NCBI GenBank assembly: GCA_964564785.1 | Contig: CAZMCT010000048.1 | Span: forward strand, 1-25,700 | Direction of reading: 5' to 3' | Source: CAZMCT01 sp964564785 | Lineage (GTDB): Bacteria; Planctomycetota; Phycisphaerae; UBA1845; Fen-1342 | DNA length: 25,700 bases | Shown: positions 1 through 7,182 of the stretch, in pieces | Layout: each line of letters opens with the position of its first letter | How positions within the stretch are numbered: the first letter of the stretch is position 1 | Translations under genes and position numbers: made by a program | Notes under the pieces: generated by a model | Told to the model about the DNA's origin: nothing | The model's database searches: none | What the model saw: only the letters and a program-made list of their open reading frames with translations

Positions 1-42
1 AACGAACGTGACGGATGCCCCGAAAATCAATTTACACAGGAA

Positions 43-69
43 TTGACACTACCTCTCGCACCTTAGAAC
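43..69 (+). promoter_or_regulatory. Candidate promoter for the UDG-like gene
   Basis: A perfect -35 box TTGACA (43-48) is followed after 15 nt by TAGAAC (64-69). The spacer is shorter than the usual 16-18 nt, so the match is imperfect. It would place transcription start near 76, some 20 nt before the TTG at 95. Confidence 0.35.
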
Positions 70-94
70 TGGGATCGAAGCCAAATGGAATGAG

Positions 95-739
95 TTGAGC
101 GTGTGCTACGTCGGAGTTGGCTACGCATGCCAGAGCCCGCGCCTGGTGGGTCTGGGCCTGAACCTCGTGACCTGGGGCGGACCGGGAGCGCTCTCCGACC
201 TGATCAGAGCAGCGGGCGACCTGCTCGCAAAGGGCAAGAAGCGGCACTTCGCGAACTCGGGGTACGGCGGTTCCGTCTTCTATCATCGCCTAGCCACATA
301 TGCGAGTCTGTTGCTGTTTGATGACTGGAAGATCACCGACTGCGGAGTCACTCGCAACGGACGCAAGGTGGAAGACGATTTTGACCGGCTGCAAGATGCG
401 TTGACGAAGCTCGCATACTGTGAGGCAATCAAATGCTCCCCGCCCTGGCGCGGGTCAGTGCCCAGGCCGCCGATGCGCGAGCGTTGCCCGCAGCTCCTTC
501 TGGCGCATGAACTGCGCGTCCTCGAACCCGATATAGTACTTGTCATCGGTAAGAGCACACCGACGAGCCTGCCGATCGGGGTTGCGTCCAAGTCGGCCGG
601 GGCAGTTTCAGAATCCGTCATTCCAACTAATTGGGGCAGAATCCGTTTGGTTCGGGTCCCTCACCCCGCAAGCAACGGCGGGAGCGCGATGAAAGTGGTT
701 CAGGATCTTGCCCGCATCTGTCGAATGCCCCACCCATAG
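95..739 (+). CDS. Uracil-DNA glycosylase superfamily-like protein
   Basis: The 214-residue product resembles the second half of uracil-DNA glycosylase superfamily proteins. Residues ~108-152 read AYCEAIKCSPP, then a Pro/Arg stretch, a Cys (131) and LEPDIVLVIGKS. This follows the family pattern 'N-x-V-K-C-x-P-P ... C-x-x-x-L ... P-x-x-I-x-x-L-G'. VPHPAS (His190) sits where the family has its C-terminal HPS motif. If the assignment is right, it would remove damaged bases from DNA in base-excision repair. The N-terminus lacks the usual G-E-x-P-G motif. The frame is closed by TGA at 44-46, so TTG 95 (or GTG 101) is the first usable start. A truncated or diverged N-terminus is therefore possible. 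The gene converges on the next one, with only 7 nt between the two stops. The family call is by motif resemblance only. Confidence 0.5.
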   Translation: MSVCYVGVGYACQSPRLVGLGLNLVTWGGPGALSDLIRAAGDLLAKGKKRHFANSGYGGSVFYHRLATYASLLLFDDWKITDCGVTRNGRKVEDDFDRLQDALTKLAYCEAIKCSPPWRGSVPRPPMRERCPQLLLAHELRVLEPDIVLVIGKSTPTSLPIGVASKSAGAVSESVIPTNWGRIRLVRVPHPASNGGSAMKVVQDLARICRMPHP

Positions 740-746
740 TAGCCGC

Positions 747-1541
747 TCAGAAATAGACCCCTACTCCCGGCTCGAGGCTCTCCGGCAGCACCCAGCGGGC
801 CGCTGCCAGCAGGCCGGCCGCGGCGGCCAGCGCGCCGAGCGCGAGCACGGCGCGGCCCAGCCCGGGCGTCCGCCGCCGGTCGGCAACCGGCCCGACCGCG
901 AACGGCACCAGCGGCAGCGCGGTCCACAACGGTGCGAGACCCAGGCCCGCCTCCGGCAGCGCCAGCGTCGCAATCCCCATCGGCACCACCAGCCACGCCG
1001 CGCACGCCGGCAGCCAGTGACTCGCGAGCCGAAGCACGTGCCGCGTTGTCACCCGCCGTACCCTAAGAAAACGACGGTCCGCGACCAGCACCAGCCCCAG
1101 CCCGGCCTGCGCCAGCCCCAGCCCCACCACCCGCGGCGCGGCCTCCACCAGCGCCCATTTCAGGGCCGCGTAGGGGCTCACCTGCTCATGAACGACGGCC
1201 GCGGCCGCCAGCAGCCCCGCTGACACGCCGTACAGCCAAAGCGCACCGACTCCCAGCATCACTACCGCCGGTGCCAGTCGCCCTTCGAGATCGAGCTTTC
1301 GAACGAGCCGCCCCGGCCGCAGCGCCCCGCGCACCAGCTCGAGCAGCGCGGCGCCGAGCACGGCGTCCGGCCGCCAAAGGTCCGCACGATCGAGGAGGCT
1401 CGGCACCTGCTCACGCAGCACACCCGCCGCCCAATCGTCCGCCGCGAACGCGAGCCCGCACTCGGGGCACCGCGGCTGCGGCAGCCCACGCAGGTCATAC
1501 CCGCAGCGCGGGCAGTGCAGCGCTCGCTCGGACGGCTCCAC
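747..1541 (-). CDS. Zinc-ribbon multi-pass membrane protein, function unknown
   Basis: The N-terminus carries a C-x2-C...C-x2-C zinc ribbon (Cys10, 13, 25, 28; CPRCGYDLRGL, CPECG). This is a frequent opening of planctomycete membrane proteins. About five hydrophobic segments follow (for example VVMLGVGALWLYGVSAGLLA, and a terminal Ala/Leu-rich pair), so it is probably an inner-membrane protein with a cytoplasmic zinc ribbon. No catalytic motif is visible. Three in-frame starts exist: ATG 1592 (with AGGAAG upstream), ATG 1553 and GTG 1541. I chose GTG 1541 because a -35/-10 pair (TTGGCT, 16 nt, TATGGT) covers 1549-1576 and would place the transcript start at or next to it. The product is then 264 residues. 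The longer forms add 4 or 17 unremarkable residues. The gene is divergent from the permease at 1722. Confidence 0.6.
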   Translation of the reverse strand: MEPSERALHCPRCGYDLRGLPQPRCPECGLAFAADDWAAGVLREQVPSLLDRADLWRPDAVLGAALLELVRGALRPGRLVRKLDLEGRLAPAVVMLGVGALWLYGVSAGLLAAAAVVHEQVSPYAALKWALVEAAPRVVGLGLAQAGLGLVLVADRRFLRVRRVTTRHVLRLASHWLPACAAWLVVPMGIATLALPEAGLGLAPLWTALPLVPFAVGPVADRRRTPGLGRAVLALGALAAAAGLLAAARWVLPESLEPGVGVYF

Positions 1542-1548
1542 GCGGGGT

Positions 1549-1576
1549 ACCATACCGCGCAGCCCCCGGGAGCCAA
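1549..1576 (-). promoter_or_regulatory. Promoter of the zinc-ribbon membrane protein gene
   Basis: Read on the minus strand, TTGGCT (1576-1571) is followed after 16 nt by TATGGT (1554-1549). GTG 1541 lies 7 nt beyond the -10 box, which implies a leaderless message. Confidence 0.45.
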
Positions 1577-1706
1577 CGATGCCCGCATTCATCTGCTTCC
1601 TGAAGCCGGCCCGGCCGGCGCTATCGCGTACGCTGGCATAAACTTCTGATCGTAAGCAACTTGCGCTGTCGGCGGTCGGGTGGGTCCGCGGCGGGCGCGG
1701 ATGGGG

Positions 1707-1712
1707 TATGAT
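1707..1712 (+). promoter_or_regulatory. -10 box of the permease gene
   Basis: TATGAT is one mismatch from the consensus and lies 9 nt before ATG 1722. No convincing -35 box is visible 16-18 nt upstream. Transcription would start about 2-4 nt before the start codon. Confidence 0.35.
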
Positions 1713-1721
1713 GGACGGAAG

Positions 1722-3698
1722 ATGAGCGGGCCGGTTGAGACACCTGGGCTGCTGGCGCGGGCCCGGCGCGTGGTTCTGGGCCCGCCGCGCGACCTGCGCG
1801 ACCGGTCGCTGTTCCATCGCATCTCGCTCGTGCCGCTGCTGGCGTGGGTGGGGCTCGGGGCGGACGGTCTGTCCTCGTCCGCATACGGGCCGGAGGAGGC
1901 CTTTCGGGCGCTGGGGGAACACACGTACCTGGCGATCGGTCTGGCTGGCATGACCGCGCTGACCGTGTTCGTGATCGCGGCCGGATACAGCCGCATCATC
2001 GAACGTTTCCCGCTGGGCGGCGGCGGGTACGTGCTGGCGACCAAGCTGCTCGGGCCGAGGGTGGGGGTTGTTTCGGGCTGCGCGCTGCTCGTGGACTACA
2101 TCCTCACGATCACCATCTCGATCGCGGCCGCGGGCGCGGCCCTGTTCAGCTTCGTGCCGCCGGAATGGCACGGGTGGAAGGTACCGACGGACGTCGCGCT
2201 GATCGCGACGCTCGCGCTGCTCAATCTGCGGGGGGTGCGCGAGTCCGTGCTGATGCTCGCGCCGATCTTCGTGGTTTTCTCCGTCACGCACGCGATCGCG
2301 ATCGGCGGGGGCCTCATCGGCCATTTCGACCGGATTCAGGAGACGGTCGCGGAGATTCGCGGCGGGTTCGCCCACGGCGCCTCGACCTTGGGGCTGGGCG
2401 GCATGCTGCTGCTGTTCCTGCACGCGTACTCGCTCGGCGGCGGATCGTACACCGGCCTGGAGGCGGTCTCGAACGGCCTGCCGATCCTGCGGGAGCCGCG
2501 GGTGCAGACCGGCAAGCGCACCATGTTGTATATGGCGATCTCACTGGCCGTGACGGCCGGCGGGCTGCTGATCCTCTACCTGCTGTGGGATGTGCGGCCG
2601 GTGGAGGGCAAGACGCTGAACGCCGTTCTGCTGGACCAGCTCACGGCCGGCATTCCCGGCGGCCGGGCGTTCGCGCTGGTGACGATCCTCTCGGCGGCCG
2701 CGCTGCTGATCGTGGGGGCCCAGGCGGGATTCGTGGCCGGCCCACGGGTGCTGGCCAACATGGCGCTGGACTCGTGGGTGCCGCACCACTTCGCCGCGCT
2801 ATCCGACCGCCTGACGACGCAGAACGGCATCCTGGTGATGGGGCTGACGTCGCTGGCGACGCTGTTCTACACCAACGGCGACGTGCACAAGCTGGTGGTG
2901 CTCTACAGCATCAATGTGTTCATCACGTTTTCGCTGTCGCTGTGCGGAATGCTGCTGCACACGCTTCGCAGCCCGGCGCGAACCGGCCGGTGGCGCGACA
3001 TTGTGCTGTTCGGCGTCGGCGGGGCGCTGTGCCTGACGATTCTGGTGGTCACGGTGGTGGAGAAATTCCACCAGGGCGGGTGGCTGACGCTGGTGATCAC
3101 CGGGGGGCTGGTGGCGGGCTGTTTCCGCGTGAAGCGGCACTACCGCATGGTGATCGAGAAGCTGCGCGAGCTGTACGCGCAGCTCGAGAAGCTGCCGGAC
3201 CTGGCGGTCAAGAAAGCGGCGACGCCGCCGCTGAGCCGACTCGAGACGACGGCCGGCGTGCTGGTGGCCGGCTACGGCGGGCTGGGCATCCACACGCTCA
3301 TGAACCTGTTTCGGGCGTTTCCGGGGCATTTCAAGAACGTCGTGTTCCTGTCGGTCGGAGTCGTGGATTCGGGCGAGTTCAAGGGGGAAGGCTCGGTCGA
3401 GGCGCTGCGGGCCCGTACGGAGGAAACGCTGCGGCGCTACGTCGAACTGGCCGAGCGGCTGGGGCTGCCCGCGACCAGCCGCTACGCGATCGGGACGGAT
3501 GTGGTGGACGAACTCGAGAAACTCTGCCTCGCGACGGCGAAGGAGTTTCCACGCATCACCTTCTTCGCCGGCAAGATCATCTTCAAACGGGAGAGCTGGT
3601 ACCAGCCCCTGCTGCACAACGAGACCGCTCTGGGCCTTCAGAAACGGCTGCACTGGGCCGGACACGTGATGGTGGTCATGCCCGCCCGGGTGCAGTAG
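1722..3698 (+). CDS. APC-superfamily permease, KimA-like (possible K+ transporter)
   Basis: The 658-residue product has about twelve membrane segments and then a ~170-residue cytoplasmic tail. The first helix region holds GADGLSSSAYGPEE, matching the D-x-L-S-S-x-A-Y-x-x-E-E signature of the APC/KimA group. Next come FPLGGGGYVLA and VDYILTITISIAAAG, both typical of KimA/YdaO-type permeases. KimA of Bacillus subtilis is a proton-coupled potassium importer; amino-acid transport is the alternative. The tail (from about residue 505, VLVAGYGGLGIHTLMNL) looks like a Usp-like alpha/beta regulatory domain. ATG 1722 was chosen over in-frame ATGs at 1680 and 1701 because a -10 box lies at 1707-1712 and GGACGGAAG directly precedes it. 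The gene stands alone. The substrate is uncertain; the superfamily is not. Confidence 0.75.
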   Translation: MSGPVETPGLLARARRVVLGPPRDLRDRSLFHRISLVPLLAWVGLGADGLSSSAYGPEEAFRALGEHTYLAIGLAGMTALTVFVIAAGYSRIIERFPLGGGGYVLATKLLGPRVGVVSGCALLVDYILTITISIAAAGAALFSFVPPEWHGWKVPTDVALIATLALLNLRGVRESVLMLAPIFVVFSVTHAIAIGGGLIGHFDRIQETVAEIRGGFAHGASTLGLGGMLLLFLHAYSLGGGSYTGLEAVSNGLPILREPRVQTGKRTMLYMAISLAVTAGGLLILYLLWDVRPVEGKTLNAVLLDQLTAGIPGGRAFALVTILSAAALLIVGAQAGFVAGPRVLANMALDSWVPHHFAALSDRLTTQNGILVMGLTSLATLFYTNGDVHKLVVLYSINVFITFSLSLCGMLLHTLRSPARTGRWRDIVLFGVGGALCLTILVVTVVEKFHQGGWLTLVITGGLVAGCFRVKRHYRMVIEKLRELYAQLEKLPDLAVKKAATPPLSRLETTAGVLVAGYGGLGIHTLMNLFRAFPGHFKNVVFLSVGVVDSGEFKGEGSVEALRARTEETLRRYVELAERLGLPATSRYAIGTDVVDELEKLCLATAKEFPRITFFAGKIIFKRESWYQPLLHNETALGLQKRLHWAGHVMVVMPARVQ

Positions 3699-3830
3699 GG
3701 GGCGCCGCGACCGGCACGTCCGCTGCAACAACGATCTCGGCAGACACACGGTGCATCCCGCGCGGCCGCGTGTGAGGCCGCGGTCGGATCGGAGGCCCAC
3801 ACCGGCGGGCGGACGGCCGCCGGTGCCGGG

Positions 3831-3836
3831 TAGAAT
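3831..3836 (+). promoter_or_regulatory. -10 box of the radical SAM gene
   Basis: TAGAAT lies 8 nt before ATG 3845, with GAGG (3837-3840) between them. No clear -35 box is visible. The arrangement fits a leaderless or very short-leader transcript. Confidence 0.4.
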
Positions 3837-3844
3837 GAGGACGT

Positions 3845-4834
3845 ATGACTTGCGCGGCGCACGCGACGTTCGTCATGACCGATTTCCGACCGGCCTACGT
3901 CGATGCGCAGGTGCGCGGCAGTCTCGCCGCACGGGCGGCGCTGGCCCGCGCGCAGCTCGGCTGTTGCCGGGCGTGCCCGCGCGACTGCCGCGTGAACCGC
4001 CTGGCGGAACAGACCGGCTTCTGCCGGACCGGTCGACACGCGGTGGTCTCGTCGGCGTTTCCGCATCTGGGGGAGGAAGCCTGCCTGCGCGGCCGCCGCG
4101 GCAGCGGGACGGTGTTTTTCTCGCTGTGCAACCTGCGGTGCGTGTTCTGCCAGAACGGGGACATTTCGCAACGGTACCGCGGCCGCGCGCTGGACGCCGC
4201 GGCGATCGCCGACCTCCTGCTCGCGCTGCAAAACGCGGGTTGCCACAACATCAACCTGGTCACGCCGGAGCACGTGGTGCCCCAGGTCGTGGAGACCCTG
4301 GCGCTGGCGATCGAACGCGGGCTGCGCCTGCCGATCGTCTACAACACCAGCGCGTATGACGCCCTCGAGTCGCTGCGGTTGCTGGACGGGTTGGTGGACG
4401 TGTACCTGCCGGACTTCAAGTTCTGGTCGGCGGAGCTGGCCGGGCGGTTGTGCGGCGCCCCGGATTATCCCGCGCGGGCCCGCGACGCGGTGCGCGAGAT
4501 GCACCGCCAGGTCGGTGTGCTGCGGTTCACGCCCGACGGCCTGGCGTGTCGCGGTGTGCTCGTGCGTCACCTGGTGTTGCCGGGTCAGGTCGAGGACAGC
4601 CGCGCCATCTTCCGCTGGCTGGCCGGCGAACTCTCGCCCGACACGTACGTGAACATCATGGCACAGTACCATCCGGCCCACGAAGTCGGCCGCGCCACAG
4701 GCAGCACGGCCGGCGCCGAACAACGACGCTACGCGGAGATCGATCGCCGCCCGACCCGGGCCGAGCTCGCGGCCGCCTATCGCGCGGCCCGCGCGGCGGG
4801 CTTGTGGCGGTTCGACGCCGAGGTCGCAGAGTGA
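3845..4834 (+). CDS. Radical SAM protein, PflX / PFL-activase-like
   Basis: The 329-residue product has the radical SAM iron-sulfur motif C-x3-C-x2-C at Cys95, Cys99 and Cys102 (FFSLCNLRCVFCQN). The wording matches the PflX group (COG1313), relatives of pyruvate-formate-lyase activating enzyme. A second cysteine cluster lies at residues 40-60 (CCRACPRDCRVNR ... GFC), typical of this group and possibly binding another metal centre. Later family-like segments are NINLVTPEH, LPIVYNTSAYD, VDVYLPDFKF, VRHLVLPG and INIMAQYHP-like VNIMAQYHP. The enzyme should cleave S-adenosylmethionine to make a radical, but the target is unknown and no pyruvate-formate-lyase-like gene is nearby. An alternative start at ATG 3875 would drop ten residues. 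It converges on the LysR gene with 10 nt between the stops. Confidence 0.75.
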   Translation: MTCAAHATFVMTDFRPAYVDAQVRGSLAARAALARAQLGCCRACPRDCRVNRLAEQTGFCRTGRHAVVSSAFPHLGEEACLRGRRGSGTVFFSLCNLRCVFCQNGDISQRYRGRALDAAAIADLLLALQNAGCHNINLVTPEHVVPQVVETLALAIERGLRLPIVYNTSAYDALESLRLLDGLVDVYLPDFKFWSAELAGRLCGAPDYPARARDAVREMHRQVGVLRFTPDGLACRGVLVRHLVLPGQVEDSRAIFRWLAGELSPDTYVNIMAQYHPAHEVGRATGSTAGAEQRRYAEIDRRPTRAELAAAYRAARAAGLWRFDAEVAE

Positions 4835-4844
4835 GACGCCGACC

Positions 4845-5747
4845 TCACGTTCGAAACAGCCGGTCGCGCGCGGACTTCGACACCGCCAGCACGGCCGGGT
4901 GCCGGATGCGCCGCTCGACGGAGATCGCGTAGAAGCGCTCGCGCAGCTCGGGAAGTTCGCCGATCAACTCCACCTGGTATTGCTGCTGGATCTCGCGGGC
5001 GATCGCGGCCGGGGCGAAGAACAGACCGATGCCGGCTTGCCCAAAGGTCTTCAGGAGAGCGCTGTCCTCGAACTGGCCGGCCACCCGGGGCGTGATCCCG
5101 CTGGAAAAGAACCACTGGTTGATTGCCCGGCGGACGGTGCAGTTCTCCGCAGGCAGCAGCAGCGGCGCCTCGGCCAGGCACTGCGGGAAATGCCGGCGCA
5201 GCCGGCGCGCCTCGGCCGAGGGGCCGAAGACCGCGAGGGCGCTTTCGCCCAGCACGTGACTGAACGCGCGGACGTTCACGTTCGGCCCGATGGGCGCGTC
5301 GCTCACGACGAGGTCGAGGTCGTGGATCGCGAGGTCGGCGAGCAGCTTGTCCGACTTGCCCTCGCGGCAGATCAGTTCGACGCCCTCGGGTAGGTGCAAG
5401 GCGGGCTCGAGCAGCCGGTAGGCGATCAGCTTGGGGACGACGTCGGCCACGCCGACGGTGAAGCGCGGGGCGCGCCCGACCGGCCGGCCCTGGAACGTCT
5501 CGGTCAGCTCGCGCCCGAGCGTGAAGATCTCGTCCGCGTAGCGCAGCGCGACGTGCCCCATTTCCGTCAACTCGAGCCGGCGGCCGCGGCGGTGGAACAA
5601 GGGCTGGCCCAGCGAGCGCTCCAGGGCACGGAGCTGGGCGGAGACGGTCGGCTGGGAAACCAGCAGCTTGCGGCAGGCGGCCAGGATGCTGCCCTCGCGG
5701 GCCACGGTCCAGAAATACAGCAGGTAGTGGTAGTTGAGCTGGTGCAT
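4845..5747 (-). CDS. LysR-family regulator, NhaR-like
   Basis: The 300-residue product starts MHQLNYHYLLYFWTVAREGS, which is the NhaR-type opening of LysR regulators. Residues 1-60 form the winged helix-turn-helix (AACRKLLVSQPTVSAQLRALE). The effector domain starts near residue 90 (RFTVGVADVVPKLIAYRLL). NhaR proteins activate genes in response to sodium, for instance the NhaA antiporter. No antiporter is in this window, although a KimA-like cation permease lies 1.1 kb away on the other strand. ATG 5747 is chosen because the family always begins there and a -35/-10 pair sits just upstream; the longer frame to 5786 runs through that promoter. It is divergent from the hibernation-factor operon, so the shared 150-bp region may hold an operator. 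Confidence 0.85.
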   Translation of the reverse strand: MHQLNYHYLLYFWTVAREGSILAACRKLLVSQPTVSAQLRALERSLGQPLFHRRGRRLELTEMGHVALRYADEIFTLGRELTETFQGRPVGRAPRFTVGVADVVPKLIAYRLLEPALHLPEGVELICREGKSDKLLADLAIHDLDLVVSDAPIGPNVNVRAFSHVLGESALAVFGPSAEARRLRRHFPQCLAEAPLLLPAENCTVRRAINQWFFSSGITPRVAGQFEDSALLKTFGQAGIGLFFAPAAIAREIQQQYQVELIGELPELRERFYAISVERRIRHPAVLAVSKSARDRLFRT

Positions 5748-5753
5748 ACCGGG

Positions 5754-5781
5754 ATTGTATATCGATCGGAAGTATAAACAA
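5754..5781 (-). promoter_or_regulatory. Promoter of the LysR-type gene
   Basis: On the minus strand, TTGTTT (5781-5776), a 16-nt spacer and TACAAT (5759-5754) form a good sigma70-like promoter. The start codon lies only 6 nt after the -10 box. LysR sites (T-N11-A) are often found here, but I cannot single one out. Confidence 0.55.
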
Positions 5782-5797
5782 TGCATTTGATTTCTAT

Positions 5798-5825
5798 TTG
5801 TCTATCAGCCTCCGCAGCGGATACT
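5798..5825 (+). promoter_or_regulatory. Candidate promoter of the hibernation-factor operon
   Basis: TTGTCT (5798-5803), a 16-nt spacer and GATACT (5820-5825) would start a transcript near 5832, about 65 nt before the first gene. The region is AT-richer than its surroundings. Confidence 0.35.
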
Positions 5826-5896
5826 TACGGGTGGACAGACAGCGCCGGGCTGGGACTGGCAGTTTCGGCGGCGCTGCACAGCAAAAGGAGCCGGTC

Positions 5897-6244
5897 ATGC
5901 GACTGAACATCAAGCTGCGGGTGGCCCAGGCGGGCCAGGAGCTCCACGACGCGATCGAGCGGCGGGTGCGTTTCGCGCTCAGCCGCTTCGGAAACCGCAT
6001 CCAGCGGACCGAGGTCGTGCTGGCCGACGTGAACGGGATGCGTGGCGGCGTGGACCAGAGCTGCCGACTGCGGGTCGTGTTGCCCGCGCTCGCGCCCGTG
6101 GTCGTGGAGGTGACGGATGTCGAGCCGCTCGCCGCGGTCGGACGGGCGGCCGACCGGGCAGCGCGGCACGTGCGCGACTCGGTCAACCGCCGGCGCGACT
6201 TGCGCCGGCACTATGGAGTGCCGCCGGCGCGCTCGGCCGGCTGA
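5897..6244 (+). CDS. hpf: HPF/RaiA-family ribosome-associated protein
   Basis: The 115-residue product matches short hibernation-promoting factor / RaiA proteins. It has an N-terminal strand, a helix (ELHDAIERRVRFALSRFG), strands with RTEVVLADVNGMRGG and CRLRVVLPALAPVVVEVTD, and a last basic helix (AADRAARHVRDSVNRRRDL). Such proteins bind the 30S subunit between A and P sites and silence ribosomes in stress or stationary phase. It is the short form, without the dimerisation tail of long HPF. The start is supported by AGGAG (5886-5890) 6 nt before ATG 5897; longer forms lack this. The gene leads a three-gene run with an HtpX-like stub and a zinc-ribbon gene, suggesting a stress-response operon. 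Confidence 0.75.
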   Translation: MRLNIKLRVAQAGQELHDAIERRVRFALSRFGNRIQRTEVVLADVNGMRGGVDQSCRLRVVLPALAPVVVEVTDVEPLAAVGRAADRAARHVRDSVNRRRDLRRHYGVPPARSAG

Positions 6245-6301
6245 AAGCGGACCCGCGATCAGCCAGAGCCTAGCGGTGACTGAAACGAAAGGAACGACCC
6301 C

Positions 6302-6439
6302 ATGAGAGCCTGGAACAACGTGAAAACGGCCCTGCTCCTCGGTTCGCTGATCGGGCTGGGCAGGCTGGTCGGCCATGCCCTCGGCGGCCCGCAGCGAGCT
6401 ACGGTGCGGCTGCGGCCGGTCCGGGCGGACGGCGGGTGA
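6302..6439 (+). pseudogene. 45-codon stub matching the N-terminus of HtpX protease
   Basis: The frame encodes 45 residues. Residues 4-29 (WNNVKTALLLGSLIGLGR, then LVGHALGG) match the first membrane segment of HtpX, the M48-family stress protease of the inner membrane, whose family opens with N-N-x-K-T-A-L-L-L...G. After Gly29 the sequence becomes arginine-rich and stops, where a whole HtpX (~290 residues) would continue through further membrane segments and the HExxH site. No such sequence follows before the next gene starts 11 nt later. It has AAAGGAACG before the ATG, so it may still be translated. The likely story is an internal deletion of htpX in this operon. A genuine small membrane protein is the alternative. 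Confidence 0.5.
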
Positions 6440-6450
6440 GAGGAAGTCAG

Positions 6451-6819
6451 ATGCCGACCCGCGTGCGGTGTGACGGCTGCGGATGCGAACACGAGGCGAC
6501 CGCGCGGTACTGCGGGCGGTGCGGCCATCCGCGGCAAGTTGCGAAAAAGCGAGGTGCCAGTATGCGATGTCCGAAATGCGAGACTGAGTTGAAGTTGTCC
6601 GACCGCCAGGCGGTCGAGATCGACTACTGCCCGAGCTGTCGGGGCGTGTGGCTCGACCGTGGTGAGCTCGACAAGATCATTGAGCGTGCGAGCGTGCCCG
6701 CAGGCCGTAACGGCGGGTCGGACGATGACGACGACGATGCGCGGCCGTTGCGCGGACGAGACCCGCGGCCCCGCGGCCGGCGGTCGTGGCTGGGCGAGAT
6801 TTTCGATTTTGGCGACTGA
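6451..6819 (+). CDS. Two-part zinc-ribbon protein with TFIIB-type zinc finger
   Basis: The 122-residue product has an N-terminal zinc ribbon (Cys7/Cys10, Cys22/Cys25: RCDGCGC, YCGRCG). A zf-TFIIB type domain follows from residue 38 (MRCPKCETELKL ... DYCPSCRGVWLDRGELDKII). The tail is an Asp run (DDDDDD) followed by a basic Arg/Pro segment ending WLGEIFDFGD. The zf-TFIIB family is of unknown function. ATG 6451 has GAGAGGAAG just upstream. An internal ATG at 6562 has GAGGTG before it and would yield the zf-TFIIB domain alone, which is how most family members begin. The gene may thus be a fusion or have two starts. It starts 11 nt after the HtpX stub, so it is probably co-transcribed. Confidence 0.65.
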   Translation: MPTRVRCDGCGCEHEATARYCGRCGHPRQVAKKRGASMRCPKCETELKLSDRQAVEIDYCPSCRGVWLDRGELDKIIERASVPAGRNGGSDDDDDDARPLRGRDPRPRGRRSWLGEIFDFGD

Positions 6820-6946
6820 GAGGGTCTGTCGGGCGCGGAGGGTGACCGGCCGGTAGCACTTCTGCGGATTCCGCGGCGCGCTGGGGGTGCCTGAAGCGGC
6901 TGCCACCCACGCGGCTACGTCGAAGGGGTTGCGCCGCCTCTTCTCG

Positions 6947-7038
6947 CAGCCCCTTGAAAGGGAGACCGGCTCCGCGAGAACCCCAGGGCGGTGGCGCCGA
7001 CAGTCAGTGCCGCGGTGCCTGTCCCCTTTTTCAACGAG
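6947..7038 (+). repeat. Dispersed ~95-bp repeat with inverted ends, copy 1
   Basis: The left end reads CAGCCCCTTGAAAGGGAG and the right end GGTGCCTGTCCCCTTTTTCA. The right end is roughly the reverse complement of the left, so the element can fold into an imperfect long hairpin. It aligns over its whole length with copy 2 at 8681-8775; both share GCGCCGACA and GGTGCCT in the same places. The two copies have the same orientation and flank the nucleoside hydrolase/FmdE gene. Confidence 0.65.
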
Positions 7039-7092
7039 CTGTGTCGGATTCGGGGGCGACGAAAGCCGGCCGAGATGCCCGGGGGACGGCCG

Positions 7093-7121
7093 TTCCGCAG
7101 CGCATCAGTGGCGGGTAGGAT
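7093..7121 (+). promoter_or_regulatory. Candidate promoter of the nucleoside hydrolase gene
   Basis: TAGGAT (7116-7121), the same -10 box as at rpsB, lies 17 nt after a weak -35-like TTCCGC (7093-7098). This predicts a leader of about 55 nt before ATG 7183. Confidence 0.4.
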
Positions 7122-7182
7122 TCCGAACCTGCGGCGGATCCGATGCTTGGAGCCGCGGCGAACGCAGGTTCCAGAGGTCAAC

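Larger units (their letters stand above)
6820..7182 (+). other. Intergenic region with repeat copy and a promoter
   Basis: This 363-bp gap holds a copy of the flanking repeat (6947-7038) and the candidate promoter at 7093-7121. The short open frames through it have no recognisable product. No clear terminator follows the zinc-ribbon gene. Confidence 0.5.

Noticed and set aside
1542..2423. Long minus-strand extension of the zinc-ribbon membrane protein
   Set aside because: It lies opposite the start of the permease gene, has Arg/Gln/His-rich composition, and the promoter at 1549-1576 lies within it.
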